Assembly: GCF_037975245.1 (NCBI RefSeq)
Contig: NC_092583.1
Span: 4,125,264 to 4,189,263, forward strand
Reading direction: 5' to 3'
Source: Apostichopus japonicus
Taxonomy: Eukaryota > Echinodermata > Holothuroidea > Aspidochirotida > Stichopodidae
DNA: 64,000 nucleotides
Of the stretch, positions 1 to 11,219 are shown piece after piece. Made by a program: the position numbers and the translations under genes. How positions within the stretch are numbered: the stretch's first letter is position 1; the number at the start of each line of letters is the position of its first letter. Below the pieces are notes generated by a model. The model was not told the origin of the DNA and made no database searches. It saw only the letters and a list, made by a program, of their open reading frames with translations.

Positions 1-29
1 AAATTTAGCGGTCGTCCGGTCGTCCGAGA

Positions 30-120
30 CGACCAAATTACCTGCCGGACAACCAAAACTTGTCAAATCGTGAAGTACTGGTTGCCCGGCGGACAACCAA
101 AAACTTTCAAAAAGGCTGGT
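30..120. repeat. GGACAACCAAAA-type degenerate repeat
   Basis: Several imperfect copies of a motif like CCGGACAACCAAAA occur here in both orientations. The same motif recurs at 2315-2385. It looks like part of a dispersed repeat whose ends I cannot define. No coding potential is evident. Confidence 0.35.
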
Positions 121-965
121 TAATGTTCCGTGAAACAAACGGAAAAAGACAACGAAACAAGCGTGAAACCAAAAATTTAAAATGATATTTCAAATAAGAA
201 GAAACTCATTCCAAACTCCGCCTTCATCTAATAAATAATATACGTAGGAAGGCCAAGCCCTCACATTGACATGGACAACTCAAACCAAGCTTCATGGTAT
301 TTTCTGTTCCGTCCGTTTGTCAACAAAGGCCAATCAGAGTTCAGGTTTACCCCCACAGGCAAAGACCCCGCCCATCCACAACATTTTTTTTTTGAGAAAC
401 AAACACCAAGTACACACTCACAACTAGGTCAACGGAAAACAACAAAACTCATTTTTGAACGAACATCTTTCATTATTTCATTTCAAAAAACCACAACTTC
501 TTCTGACAAGAACCAAAAGTTCTCCTACTCCACAGATCATTAAATTTGTTTGAAAATAAATATATCATAACAATCAACTGCAAGGTACAGGGTTACCAAA
601 ACTTCATTACAGATATTTTCATGCTAAAAATAGACAATGATGCTTTTCCAAGATTCCCGTGATTGATTGGCTAACAGTCCCTACCGATTGTTTGCAAACA
701 TTCTTGCATTTTCAGTGCTCAATGAACAAGAAGTAAGATGTTTAACAACAATTACTTGCAACGTTTACTTTCCCTTGTGAAGAGATAACAAAGTTTGTGG
801 TAAAGGCTATCATATGTGTGCACTCAAATATCATAACGTTAGGCCTTCTCTCATATTTGTAATGTACATTTTGACAACAATCACTGCTGGTACTAAGATG
901 CACTTGAATTGTTTCTGAGACTATCACGTAATATTTTAATCATTGTTTTGATCAGAAAATGTTAT
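121..965. other. Anonymous sequence, nothing recognised
   Basis: This stretch is AT-rich with stops in all frames. The 90-residue open frame at 271-543 has no domain I recognise and a low-complexity composition, so I do not call it a gene. Confidence 0.5.
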
Positions 966-978
966 GAGTTTTGTGGGA

Positions 979-1258
979 GGCCGTGGCGATTCTTACGACG
1001 AGTCGTAACAATTATTTTTAAACTATTCTTACGACAAAGGCAAATTCAAGCGCAGTAAAGTAAATAAAGCAACTGCGCATGTAGTAGGGGTAACCCTAAC
1101 CCTAAACATAACCCTAAACCTCAATCCTAACCCTTACCCTAACCGGAAATTATTGTTTCTCCTCGTCGTAAAAATAGTACTCCTGGTCATGAAAATAGCA
1201 ACTGCGCATGCGTAGTCGGGAATTATTCTTACGACTAGTCGTAACAATAGCCACTTTG
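979..1258. mobile_element. MITE with 9-bp direct repeat and telomere-like interior
   Basis: The ends are inverted copies of a roughly 30-bp sequence that is itself nearly palindromic (left GTGGCGATTCTTACGAC; the right end reads the same way on the other strand with a few changes). The 9-mer TTTGTGGGA sits outside both ends (970-978 and 1259-1267) and could be a target-site duplication, which would suit a Mutator-like MITE. The interior carries degenerate CCCTAA repeats at about 1092-1143. The class assignment is inference. Confidence 0.5.
1092..1143. repeat. Interstitial telomere-like CCCTAA repeats
   Basis: About eight degenerate CCCTAA/CCTAAA units lie in a row inside the MITE at 979-1258. 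They match the (TTAGGG)n telomere motif of most animals on the minus strand. Since they are short, imperfect and inside a transposon-like unit, they do not mark a chromosome end. Confidence 0.6.
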
Positions 1259-1269
1259 TTTGTGGGAAG

Positions 1270-1970
1270 CTTACATATCTGATCCGGAAAGGATATTTTA
1301 TCTCACAGTATGTTTCTTTTCTCTGCAATAAGAGTTGCTAATGTGAAATGTGCATTCATACCACAGTAGTTTCTGTTGCAAACTTTTTCGCGGCTCAATT
1401 GACCACGTGCTCCAAAAAGTTTATTTTGGAGCAACATTCGTGTCATGTAAACTTACTTCTGTATTTAAGAACATTGAAGTTGATTTTTTTATAGACAATG
1501 CGTAAAAATCTATTCACATAGGCCTAATGTAATTTTCGCACAGATGATTGTTTGCAAAGAACCCAGGATAAATGTTGGATCAGATTTTAAAGATTTGCGC
1601 AAGTGTAGTTGAAAATGAAGTTCGAACAGGCCTATGTAAATGCAGTAGTACAGTGAACTGTGTGGAATTTAGCGAGAGGTATGCACACTGTAGGTACAGT
1701 TTGGCTGTTGGAAGCGCTGCAAGGTCAAAGCATGGAGCTTCTACAGAGTTGGCGAGCAGGGAAGTACAAGGGCGGATGAAGGAGGGGGCTGTTGTATCTT
1801 TTTTTGAAATGGCAGGATGGGCGAAAGAAGGAGTGGGCCGGGCCGCCCCTGTCAAACACCGAAGCTAAGACACTGAGCAATCTGCCCTATAATATTGTGC
1901 ATAACATTCACAAAGTATAGGCAGTGATACTACACTAGTATTAGTACAGTAGGTCACACAATAAACGCAA
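1270..1970. other. Anonymous sequence, nothing recognised
   Basis: The overlapping frames at 1572-1868 (+) and 1580-1855 (-) are shadows of each other and match no family I know. No repeat boundaries are visible. Confidence 0.4.
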
Positions 1971-1974
1971 TTGG

Positions 1975-2395
1975 TGTTCGATCGGGACGCAAGCTTTTTT
2001 TACAGGACACAAACTTTTTCAGGGGCTTGCGTCCCTGAGACGCAAACTTTTTTTCGCTAATAACATTACTGAAACTAAAACACTTGACCAGTACTATGAC
2101 GCACCTACAGTTTACCACGTGGTTATTGTATCGTTACGCCCTGCAGCAAAACATCATGTACCTAGCTAATGTACACAATCTTTGCTACAGTCAGCATTAT
2201 TAGAAAATAAACACAGAATTTGATCTAGAATCCATGAAATCGCTCAACATTCATGGTTTCTTAGGAGTCCCAAACAAGTATTTTTTTCTGAAGATAAATT
2301 ACTATAGCTTTACAGGACAACCAAAATTTCAGCAGGACAACCAAAAATTGGTGAGCTGGTTGTCCTGGGGACAACCACTTCAAATTTCTTAAATT
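1975..2395. repeat. Degenerate repeat with GGGACGCAAGCTTTTTT and GGACAACC motifs
   Basis: Two motif types are repeated in both orientations. A GGGACGCAAG/CTTGCGTCCC pair occurs near 1985-2050, and GGACAACCAAAA copies occur near 2310-2385. It resembles the remnant of an inverted-repeat element related to 30-120. I cannot define termini. Confidence 0.35.
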
Positions 2396-2399
2396 TATA

Positions 2400-3530
2400 C
2401 ACTGGAACTAGTTCTAACGTTATCGGCACTACACTACAACATATCATCACATTATACTAATTAACCTACCTTATGGTCAAATTGTTAGGCCTATACTAGT
2501 ATAAGATTGAATAGCCTACACAATACAGTGTAGGCTAGATATATAGGCTGGGACTAGTCGTGGAACTGGTACAAGGTGTGTAGACTGAATATTTACTTAC
2601 TGTACAAGTGAGGTAACCAAGGAAGAGCGTCAACGGTTACTCTGTTATTATCAGCGATGTTAAAATGATAAACTTCATTACAACGTATTTTTGAGGATCT
2701 AAATCAGAAACACAAACATGGAATATATAATTGGAATTGTGCGATGGTTAACATCGGCTGTTCTGAGGTCAATTTGTTGTTATTCGAATGTCGGTTAATC
2801 TAAGAATTTAAGTATTCTGATCCTACTGACTATAAATGAAGTGATCTATATGGCTAGATTACTTTGCATAATACGCCAGAGGTTTTCCAGATATCACCCT
2901 GCGAGTGGTAATATTAGGCTGACGGAATGTTGACTGCGAAAGTGAGGGCAATGGAATTATTGGTCAGACCGGGGGGGGGGGGGGCGGGGGGATCGAAACA
3001 GTAACTTCATGAAGTTTTCAAAGGTTGTCAACTGACAACTGACATACACTGTCCTTTAAAACCCCTATGTACCTGGCAGTAAGAGTCCCTCCATAACAGA
3101 ATCACAAAAAAAATCCGTAAGTTGAAACTCTTTCCTGCATAACGAGAGGGATTTCATGGGCTGAATTAAGGCTTCCATGGGCACTGCTCAATTTTGGGGC
3201 CAGGGAAAATACAGTTATCCAGTTTTCATGGTATACATGTATATATAAAATATATTAAAAATATCATACAAATAGGGGGTGCCATTGATAACTTATTTAT
3301 ACCCAAGGTTTGACCGGCTCTTGACGACACTGCAAAACATTACCAATGCGAAGTACTGATTTTGTGATGAGCTTTCAGATAACTATTGCCTTGATATTCG
3401 TATTAACTTTCCGTTTAACTTTAAAGGTTGACAAATTTTGAAGAAAAAAAATGGCGAATGTACGGTTGCATAGACACAAATCATGTGACTAGGGAGGCCG
3501 GACATGAGGAACAGGGGAGGCGCACACGAG
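2400..3530. other. Anonymous sequence with a poly-G run
   Basis: No gene is seen. A G-run interrupted by a single C lies near 2970-2990, resembling the G-runs found next to hAT-like element ends elsewhere in the window, but no terminal repeat is recognisable here. Confidence 0.4.
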
Positions 3531-3714
3531 GGTCAGGGGCGTCGGTTGCATTTTTTTTGGTTATCTGCCGATTTAATGCTTGGTGAAACGCACCGGGTGA
3601 AGGAAGGGAGAGCCAAGGGGATGACCGCCCCCTACCCCCACCCTTGAGCAATTTGTTTTGTGTATGTTTTTATGATATCGCTAGTAATTTCAAACTAGAA
3701 AATGCTTAGATGCA

Positions 3715-3910
3715 ACTTACAAGGCCTGGGAAGTGCCATTTCCAGCGATCTTGAAGGCATTTTCGGCCAGAATTTTCTTGTACGCTTCGCGCCAACTCAT
3801 AGTGGCGCTACGCTTAGATATAGTTTCCAGTGCCGAATCTACAGCTCTAATAAAGTTTGCCTACAGATTCGCCCTCCCTTGGCAACTCTCGCTACGCGCC
3901 TGGCAAAGGG
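3715..3910 (-). repeat. Copy of the dispersed hAT-MITE core (reverse)
   Basis: Read on the minus strand, this has the core found in about ten places in the window: a CTAAGCG..GCGCCACTAT start, a conserved AAGAAAATT middle and an end like GGAAATGGCACTTCCCAGGCC. It continues to a terminal-looking CCAGGCGCGTAGCG at about 3880-3905. The closest relative is the element at 14133-14427. No target-site duplication is found. Confidence 0.55.
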
Positions 3911-5148
3911 CCACGTTTTTAACAACACATAGGCATTTTCGTAGCTGCCGTTTGCGGCCAGGAGTCCCTCTGGCCATAGGCAAAAGTCACGCAATTCACA
4001 TCCATGGGCGACATCAGACCGACCACGGTCTCCTCATTCTATGGGGGTTTTGCGACCTGAAAGGAGAAATCCCACAGGATCTTAGGCCACAAATCAATTC
4101 CAACGAGGAAGAACTCCTTAATCATTCAACGGCCAAAAATCCTCCTCGGTACGTTTATTTGTGAGAGATTGAATATTTTTTCTCTGTCAAGTGTTGCTGC
4201 ATCTCTCTAATATTTATTAAAATGATGGCTTCAAGATTTATTGATCCATATGCTTTTGCAGCTTCCAAATTCAAACCTAATTCGAACTAAGAAACGTATT
4301 GATTAAATGTCACATGTTAATTTAAGGCAAAATGGGTAGCACTATGATTCGTATCTCATTGAAATCTTAGCAAGGAGAAGAGGTGGTATATGTGCGTGTG
4401 TGGGGAGGGGGTGGGGGGGGGATTGGTTAGGGGGTTGTCATGATGATGATCATGATGATGACGCCGATGATGATGATCATGATGACGATGGTGATGTGTT
4501 ATGGTATAAAAACAAGATATATTTTAAATCATGCTTCAGTTAAGGAGTAGTCAGGCATGTGACTTTAATTCAAGTTTGATTTAAGCAGGGCGCTCCCACA
4601 CGGGGGCAAAGATCACAAGGTTACCTCAAAAAATATCGACAAGTGTGTGATTACGTACGAAAAATTCCATTATTTAAAAAAATTTCAACACTTTTTAATT
4701 ATTCTATCTATAGTTTTCAATAACATACAATATATGGTACAAAATTGCAATGTTTCTTAATTTTCAACAAAACGACACTTTAATTTTTGCAAACATGGAA
4801 AAGGGTATTTTTATTGCCAGAAACAGGCACTTCTAATTTATGGAAATAGGCACTTTTGCTGTTTAACAAACTGGAGGCGTACTCACCTTTTGCCCCTCTT
4901 CGACCCACCCACCCATGCACCCCACCCACTCTGGCTTCAACACACTGTATCATTTTCAAGGCGATATGATAATTCTTTGGCTTACACGACTTCTTTCTTT
5001 TAACAAATGTATTTGTAGTATAAAGCTGCGACTTAACAAACTCTAAAATACTTATATATAATTCCGCGTTATAAACCCGAGAGACAAAGATATGTTAGGG
5101 ACATCGATTCTGCACAATATCAAAAATATCCAAATGAAAAATGGCAAA
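3911..5148. other. Anonymous sequence with GATGAT simple repeat
   Basis: A (GATGAT)n-rich simple repeat lies at about 4437-4500, preceded by a G-rich run near 4400. The rest is AT-rich with no gene. The overlapping frames at 3702-4164 run partly through the repeat core and are not genes. Confidence 0.4.
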
Positions 5149-5156
5149 CACGTCTC

Positions 5157-6860
5157 CAGTGGCGTCACCAGACTTTTCAGTCTGGGGGGCACAGGGGGGG
5201 CACCAGCATTTGATGGGGGGCACTTAGGTGGATACGGATCGCCGTCCTGGGGGATGGGTCTAAGGGGAGGGGGTGCCCCTCCAGGCGCGGCAGAACGGGA
5301 AAATTATTGGGGGGGGGGGGCTAATGTGTAGAGACTATCTAAGCGGAGCGCCACCATCGGTTGGCGCGGAGTGTACAAGAAATTTTTGGGTTTTTCAAAC
5401 CCCCAGATGGCCGGAAACGGCACTTCCCGAGTGTTTTATGCTGCGAATACCTAGCCCTAAAATATGGGTCTCAAGCCTGCGATTTCTCAGATTGCACGTA
5501 AAAGTCTGTAAAAACATTGTAATTTGTATATTCGATGGTGTTTTAAGAGAGTAGCTATTACTCGTAGTGTACTCGCAAAGACGTTTTTGAGTGTATAGGG
5601 GATGTTGGAGAACTGGCTGAAATGAAGCAAGTCATTGGCCTAAGACGAAGTTGTGTTGCGCTTACCGGTACTCACACTCACTGCTTCCACTTTTCACGGG
5701 GCGTGAAGACGCGGTTGGGGTGACAATGTGGTCTATAGCCAGGGGACGGGCCGAGGGTCCCCCCAGCATTTACTAAAATTATTACACCTAGTATACGTGT
5801 GCATCGGACAGATCGACAAGTATGCATTGAAAAATGGGCAGATGCACGTTTCGGAGCCTTGGTAAATATGGGGGGGGGGGGGGCTTATCATACATTTGCC
5901 CCCTCAACTTTTTCCAAGCCCCCCGGTTCCGCCGCCACTGCCCCCTCCCCTTTGGAAATTTTTCGCATACGGAGGATGGGCTAGATGCAAAATGCTGCCA
6001 CATTTGATGCTAAATTCGATCTGAAGATATCTCCAGAAATTGCTATTTTTAAGGTAATGATTTTAACAAGGGGCAGAATTTTGCAGAGGATATGAACCAC
6101 ATGCTGTCGATATTATGCCTAACCCTATATCAATAGAACCATCATTTGTTGAATTAGTGTGTGCATGACCCCCGACTCCTTTCTTGTCTTTCTCGTTTTC
6201 GACCATTATCTATTAAGATGTAACAGGTTCCAGCATCGTTATTGGCTCCTATCAGGGATCTCACCATGCAATCCAAAGTTTGATCACACATCGAGTATGG
6301 CTCAGTATGCAGGTGTGAACATTCGCCATTTGTTCCTACAAGCATCTAACCTCAAATGACCTCTGCACCCCCTACACAACAGGGTTAATATATGGGTCCA
6401 CAAATATAGGCAAGTATGGTGCCTGCGGACCCTCACATTCTCACATTTCGTCAGCTCCTAACCTGTCAACCTCAGACCAAGGCAACATATTGCAGTACCC
6501 TCCCTTCTCATAGTCATGTAGCTCGCGAAGCGGACGTGTATATCCGCTGGTATGGCGTGAGCACTGACACATTCAATGTAAATATCGACACCTGTTGTGA
6601 TGGCGCAGGTCACGACTTCGATACCCGACGTTCAAGGATAAACTTTTTCATTTTTTCGCAGCTCATTTGAAGAAAATACGAATTACTGTGCTTCTTTGTC
6701 CTTATGAAAAACCAACTCAGATGATGGGAGTTGAATATAACAAAATATATATATATTTTTTTACCAACCCAAATCTCAGATGGGGGGGCACTCGGGGGGG
6801 GGGCACTGGGTTTTCCAGGGGGGCACGTGCCCCCCTGGCCCCCCCTTGGCGACGCCACTG
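5157..6860. mobile_element. hAT-like non-autonomous element, 1.7 kb, 8-bp TSD CACGTCTC
   Basis: The left end begins CAGTGGCGTCACCAG and the right end is its near-perfect inverse (CTTGGCGACGCCACTG). The 8-mer CACGTCTC flanks both sides exactly (5149-5156 and 6861-6868). An 8-bp duplication with CAG..CTG ends is the hallmark of hAT transposons. Long G/C runs adjoin both ends. The interior has no transposase-like frame. It contains one core copy (5333-5445) and an extra element-like end (GGTTCCGCCGCCACTG near 5927-5942), so it is probably composite. Confidence 0.85.
5333..5445 (+). repeat. Copy of the dispersed hAT-MITE core
   Basis: It starts with CTATCTAAGCGGAGCGCCAC, continues through a GTACAAGAAATTTTTGG block and ends near CCGGAAACGGCACTTCCCGA. 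This core is shared with copies at 3715, 7752, 7914, 8519, 14215, 42900, 47640, 49318 and 55012. It lies within the larger element 5157-6860. Confidence 0.7.
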
Positions 6861-7419
6861 CACGTCTCCCTTCATTGGATAAAAACTTAAAAATTTGTTT
6901 CATTAGAAGTAGTTGACAAACGCCGATCACCTATGGTAACAGTACCGTCATGGAGCCGTCCATCAGCATGTTCGTGTACTTCATCGTGTTGTTTCTGAAG
7001 TATATTCTTGATCGTGATGACCAAGGACGAAGTCACAACCAGTACGATTCCTAAAATACTGATCAAGTTGACTTCGGTACCGAGTATGAAAATGTCCGCT
7101 AAGAGGACCATGTACACATGCACTCATAGCTATTACAGAAACAACCACGAGGTTCTCCGTAGTTAAAGCATAGGCATAGAAGGCTGAAGTGGCACATTGT
7201 GCAGCAGCAAAAGCAAAGATGATCAATTTTGATACCAGGCACTGTCTCACGTCCCAACTTTGCCCTACCGTCATTACGGCGGCAGCGAACACTGTGATAA
7301 AAACGAATCTATATGTTAGCGTTTTAAATGGGTTCGTGACTTGCCTGCCTAATGAGCGAGTTGAAACCACTGCAAGGGCGGAAGAAATACTAGCACAGAG
7401 TACAGCCAATGTCTGAAGT

Positions 7420-7455
7420 AATTTCGATGATGATGATGATGATGATGACGATGAT
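7420..7455. repeat. GAT trinucleotide repeat inside the SLC35G pseudogene
   Basis: About nine GAT/GAC units on the plus strand give a serine run on the minus strand, in the loop between the two EamA halves. The intact paralogues have only a short loop here. Expansion probably followed loss of constraint. Confidence 0.7.
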
Positions 7456-7751
7456 TCGAAATCCGCGGCGGAATTGCTAAGAAATGACAAGAAAGGTGGT
7501 CGAATTATCAAAACTACACCAATTATTGTAACTCCAAGCATGATTATCTGAAGCCAATTGAATTTTTCCTTCAGAAGGATTCGTCCAAATAGAGCAGCGA
7601 AAGCCACGTATGATGAAACAATGGCGGAAGCATTTCCCACTGGCATATTCTGGTAACTATAGTACACGGTCCATGCAGTGGCGGAGATTTCTTGTCAGAA
7701 GTGGGGGGGGGTTGCAGGCCATTGATGAAATAAAAAGTCATAACTGCTGGC

Positions 7752-7865
7752 TCACTATCTAAGTGGAGGGCCACCATAAGTTTGCGCGAAGTGCACAAGA
7801 ATTTTTTGGCAAATATTGCCTCCCAGATCGCAGTAAATGGCACTGCCCGGGCCTTGAAAAGCTGC
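7752..7865 (+). repeat. Copy of the dispersed hAT-MITE core
   Basis: It starts CACTATCTAAGTGGAGGGCC and ends near GGCACTGCCCGGGCCTTG. It is more diverged than the 5333 copy and nested inside the element 7676-9607. Confidence 0.65.
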
Positions 7866-7872
7866 ATTTAAC

Positions 7873-8022
7873 CAAGGGCGTATGCAGGATTTTCTAACCC
7901 GGGGGGCGCGTATTACTATCTAAGCGGAGCGCCACCATTGGTTGTCGCGCAGCGTACAAGCAAATTTCTGGTTTTGGTACCCCCAGATCACCGGAAATGG
8001 CACTTCTCGGGCTTGAAACTGA
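7873..8022 (+). repeat. Partial hAT-like end plus core copy
   Basis: It opens with a terminal-looking CAAGGGCGTATGCAGGATTT, then a short G-run, then the core (CTATCTAAGCGGAGCGCCAC at about 7916) to GGAAATGGCACTTCTCGG. No matching right end is found, so it is probably a truncated element nested in 7676-9607. Confidence 0.55.
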
Positions 8023-8471
8023 CCAACCATATGTACACTTTTGCCTGAGAACCAAGTTTTTTCCAAATACTTTTTTTCTCATCTATAACCTTTTTGAAGA
8101 TTGTCACCAGTCACACATCATGTTCGACTTCATCACATATCCTGTGGATCATTGCTTTGTAGATGATTCTTCATCGCGGCCCGCAATATCCGTCAGCCCC
8201 ACTGTTCAGAATTTGAAAATTCATAATTCTCGTGAATAAATTCACTTCAAAACATACCCATAATGTGCACAAAATATCATCTATGGACAACCGATATAGA
8301 AAAACCTCCTTCAAACCCTAACAGACGGGTCAAAATTGCACGAGTATGATGAAGAATGTTGCTTAGGGAATTTTCGAAAATTCAGACGGCTACTAAAAAA
8401 ATTTGTTGAAGGAAATAAAAATATACCAGATATTTCCGAAACCGAACACCTCACACATCGACAGTTTTGAG

Positions 8472-9022
8472 CATGGGCGCAGATCAGTCTTGGATAATGA
8501 TGGGGACGCGTGTCTATGACACTATCTAAGCGGAGCGCGACCATGGGTTCGCGCGTAGCGTAAGATTTTTTTGGGCAAATATACCTCCCAGATCGCCGGA
8601 AATAACACTTCCCAGACCTAATGATGCTCCTAAACCTCCTTAAGTTTTAGATCTCATGGCTTAGAAATTTAGTTTGGAGAAATGCATGGGCGTCTGCAGA
8701 AAGAAAATCAGGGGACAAATAATCCAAGTAGACTTTTGTTATACGTGGGTCTGGGGTCCTCTCCCAGAAAACAAATATAGACTGCCGCAAATGCGATTTC
8801 CGTCCTATATTTAACAACTGTGGATAAAATACAATAAAATGAGAACTGCTGCATGCCATTTGCACAATGCTGGATCAAACTGCACCAAAGTTCAATACAG
8901 GGGAACTTGAAATGCAGCTATTGGTCAAGACAAATTTGTGGGGACACGGTATATCATGTCCCCACTACTGAAAAAGTTGGTGGGGACGCGTCCCGCTGTC
9001 CTCACCAGGATCTGCGCCCATG
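8472..9022. mobile_element. Nested inverted-repeat element of 551 bp
   Basis: The ends are exact 14-bp inverted repeats: CATGGGCGCAGATC on the left, GATCTGCGCCCATG on the right. GGGGACGCG motifs are inverted just inside. Flanks GTTTTGAG and GTTTGAAG match at 6 of 8 positions, so the duplication is decayed or absent. It carries a core copy at about 8519-8625 and lies inside the element 7676-9607. Confidence 0.6.
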
Positions 9023-9935
9023 GTTTGAAGGCTGTTTATCGTGGAACGCCATTTTCATGCTCACTGATATGATGTGATATCTGTTTGCTTTACAAATTCG
9101 AATAATTTGTCACTGTTCCTCTTTCTCTTCCCGTTTTCTTGCCGTATTTTCTACTCCATCCTTTTCTCCTTTTCTCTCTTTCTTCTTTTTCTTTTCCTTC
9201 CTTCACCTCGTTGAAGTTGGCAAGTGTATACAGTTCCAAAGCTATTCAACAGCAACAAAACGTTATTTTGTGTATGTCTGTTGTGGGGTGAAGTAAGCAC
9301 TATGAGCTACAAGTTCCAATGCGCAAGGTGGGGGAAAGGGGCTAGAAATAATGTGTGGGTCAATTCTAACTCGGTTTTTGGTCGTTAATTGTTGATGTAG
9401 CCTACCAGGTAAAAGGTTGAAATGACTTTAACAATTTCAAATTTAATAATTTGATTTATTATGCCATTTGGAGCACATAACATGGAGGCTATAACAGAAC
9501 ATTACTGGCAAAAACTAGGGGGGTTGATTGTGTGGGCCAACCCCCCTCTTCAAAAAGTGGGGGTTAAAACCCCCCAACCCCCCCCCCCCCCTGTTTCTCC
9601 GCCACTGGGTCCATGCACCGACATAGCCAATCGGTCCCAGGCTGTACTGCTAACCATTTGAGTTCTAATGCAGATATTGGCTTAATCGGCACCCCTTGGT
9701 AAACGACAGCGATGAATGGTAATACAGCACCAACTAAGCCTCTATAAAAGACAAGTCCTGTTTGGTCTATAGTGCCAGCCAAAAACGATATCAAAAGGGT
9801 GGTGCTTGCACTGAAAACTGCCGTGGCAAATGCACATAGTAAGCCACGGTGTCGACAAATCAGACCACGGCTCCTTGTTACCATGGGTGTTTTAACATCC
9901 CCGTTACATTCAAGTTTGTAGTCGGTGTGCTCCAT

Positions 9936-10305
9936 TCGGTATAGGTCGTGAACCCTAACACGTACAGTATAGTCGGGATCGTCAATTCTGCTTCAATATA
10001 TTTTTTTAGAAAAGATAAATGATATATGCTTCAACGAGGCGAAGACTTTTCAAGACAGTTTTCTGCCTTTGCTTGAATGTTCGTTACTTTTTCCGTTGCA
10101 AATACAGTATATCGTAAGATATCAAATGAACCTCCTGATAGATACTGAGACCAATATATCCATATGAGTAACACCCAGTTGGGACAATTTTGTCTATAGT
10201 GTAGTGTGATGTCCCGCTTCAGAGCACTCGCATTGTGAGTTCAGGCAGTTATGAATAACATGTTTCTATCAGATCAAGGTTAGGAACTGTCTGTATACTG
10301 TCAAT
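9936..10305. other. Region upstream of the SLC35G pseudogene, nothing recognised
   Basis: No gene, repeat or clear promoter motif is seen. It would contain the 5' flank of the pseudogene at 6887-9935. Confidence 0.4.
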
Positions 10306-10307
10306 AC

Positions 10308-11155
10308 CAGGGGCGTAGCGAAGGGTTTTTTGTTGGGGGGGTGTGGAGAATTTGATTTGCCGACGGATCTGGAAGTGGTGACTGAAATGGGGGAGGGGTC
10401 TAAGGGGAGGGGGTGTCCCCCTCCCCTTTGGCAATTTTTTAGTTTTGAAACGTCCTTAGATGCAATCTGGTGTATATTTTAAGTCAAATTTGATTTGCCG
10501 TCGGATCTGGAAGTGGTGACTGAAATGGGGGAGGGGTCTAAGGGGAGGGGGTGTCCCCCTCCCCTTTGGAAAATTTTTAGTTTTGAAACGTCCTTAGATG
10601 CAATCTGGTGTATATTTTAAGTCAAATTTGATTTGCCGACGGATCTGGAAGTGGTGACTGAAATGGGGGAGGGGTCTAATTTTTAGTTTTGAAACGTCCT
10701 TAGATGCAATCTGATGTATATTTTAAGTCAAATTTGATTTGCCGACGGATCTGGAAGTGGTGACTGAAATGGGGGAGGGGTCTAAGGGGAGGGGGTGTCC
10801 CCCTCCCCTTTGGAAAATTTTTAGTTTTGAAACGTCCTTAGATGCAATCTGGTGCATATTTTAAGTCAAATTTGATTTGCCGACGGATCTGGAAGTGGTG
10901 ACTAAAATGGGGGAGGGGTCTAAGGGTAGGGGGTCTACCCCTCCCCTTTGGAAAAATTAGTTTGAACGTCCTTAAATGCAATCTGGTGCATATTTTAAGT
11001 CAAATTTGGCACGGAAGAAGCTCCCGTTCTCCTTTTTCTATTCAGCTTTCCTTCTTTCTTCCCCTTCCGCTCTCTTCACCTTTTCTCCTTTTGCCGACAG
11101 ACCCAAAATTTGCCGACAGCGACCAAATTATTGGGGGGGGGGGGGGTGTGACACC
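10308..11155. repeat. 138-bp tandem repeat array with internal palindromes
   Basis: The array follows a CAGGGGCGTAGCGAAGG end (10308), which resembles a hAT-type terminus. Units begin TTTGATTTGCCGACGGATCT at about 10351, 10489, 10627, 10733 and 10871, with a degraded end near 11005. Most units are 138 bp. Each contains a G-rich/C-rich palindrome around AAGGGGAGGGGGTGTCCCCC. The unit at 10627 is only 106 bp and lacks exactly this hairpin. A long G-run follows near 11131-11146. No right-hand terminus with a matching duplication was found. Confidence 0.8.
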
Positions 11156-11156
11156 A

Positions 11157-11219
11157 AAGAAAGTTAACTTTTTTTCAGAGCGCGGCACGCGGATTGGGGC
11201 GAGTCTTCAATGCCTTTAA
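11157..11219 (-). mobile_element. Half copy of the TTAA-flanked MITE
   Basis: This matches the terminal 60 bp of the MITE seen at 45782-46151 and elsewhere: AAGTTAACTTTTTTTCAGAG, then GCGGCACGCGG, then GGGCGAGTCTTCAATGCCTT before TTAA. Only one end is present. Confidence 0.7.

Larger units (their letters stand above)
7676..9607. mobile_element. hAT-like element inserted in SLC35G pseudogene, 8-bp TSD GGTCCATG
   Basis: The ends are exact 12-bp inverted repeats: CAGTGGCGGAGA on the left and TCTCCGCCACTG on the right. GGTCCATG is duplicated exactly on both sides (7668-7675 and 9608-9615), and it falls inside the transporter coding region. G/C runs adjoin both termini. No transposase frame is present. 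The interior holds at least three copies of the core (7752, 7914, 8519) and a nested element at 8472-9022, so this is a composite or repeatedly invaded copy. Confidence 0.88.
6887..9935 (-). pseudogene. SLC35G1-like transporter pseudogene, split by a transposon
   Basis: The N-terminal part (9935 down to about 9616) opens with an ATG. It encodes the family start, an RHRGLLCAFATAVFSAS first membrane segment and an LVFYRG second segment. After LAVQ the frame shifts by one base. A 1932-bp hAT-like element (7676-9607) then interrupts the gene just before the WTVYYSYQNMP block. The C-terminal part (7667 to 6887) continues through LFGRILLKEKF and IIRPPFL, a run of serines coded by a trinucleotide repeat (about 7420-7455), and the last membrane segments. 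A second one-base shift near 7120 separates VVSVIAMS from VYMVLLADIFILGTE. It resembles the intact copies at 23210, 41097 and 56353. Several independent lesions make it non-functional. Confidence 0.85.

Noticed and set aside
1092..1143. A telomere or chromosome end
   Set aside because: Only a few degenerate units, inside an inverted-repeat element, with ordinary sequence on both sides.
5092..5554. Gly-rich small proteins
   Set aside because: They arise from G-runs at the end of the hAT-like element. Similar Gly/Pro-rich frames at 6667, 9461, 47373 and 62894 are rejected for the same reason.
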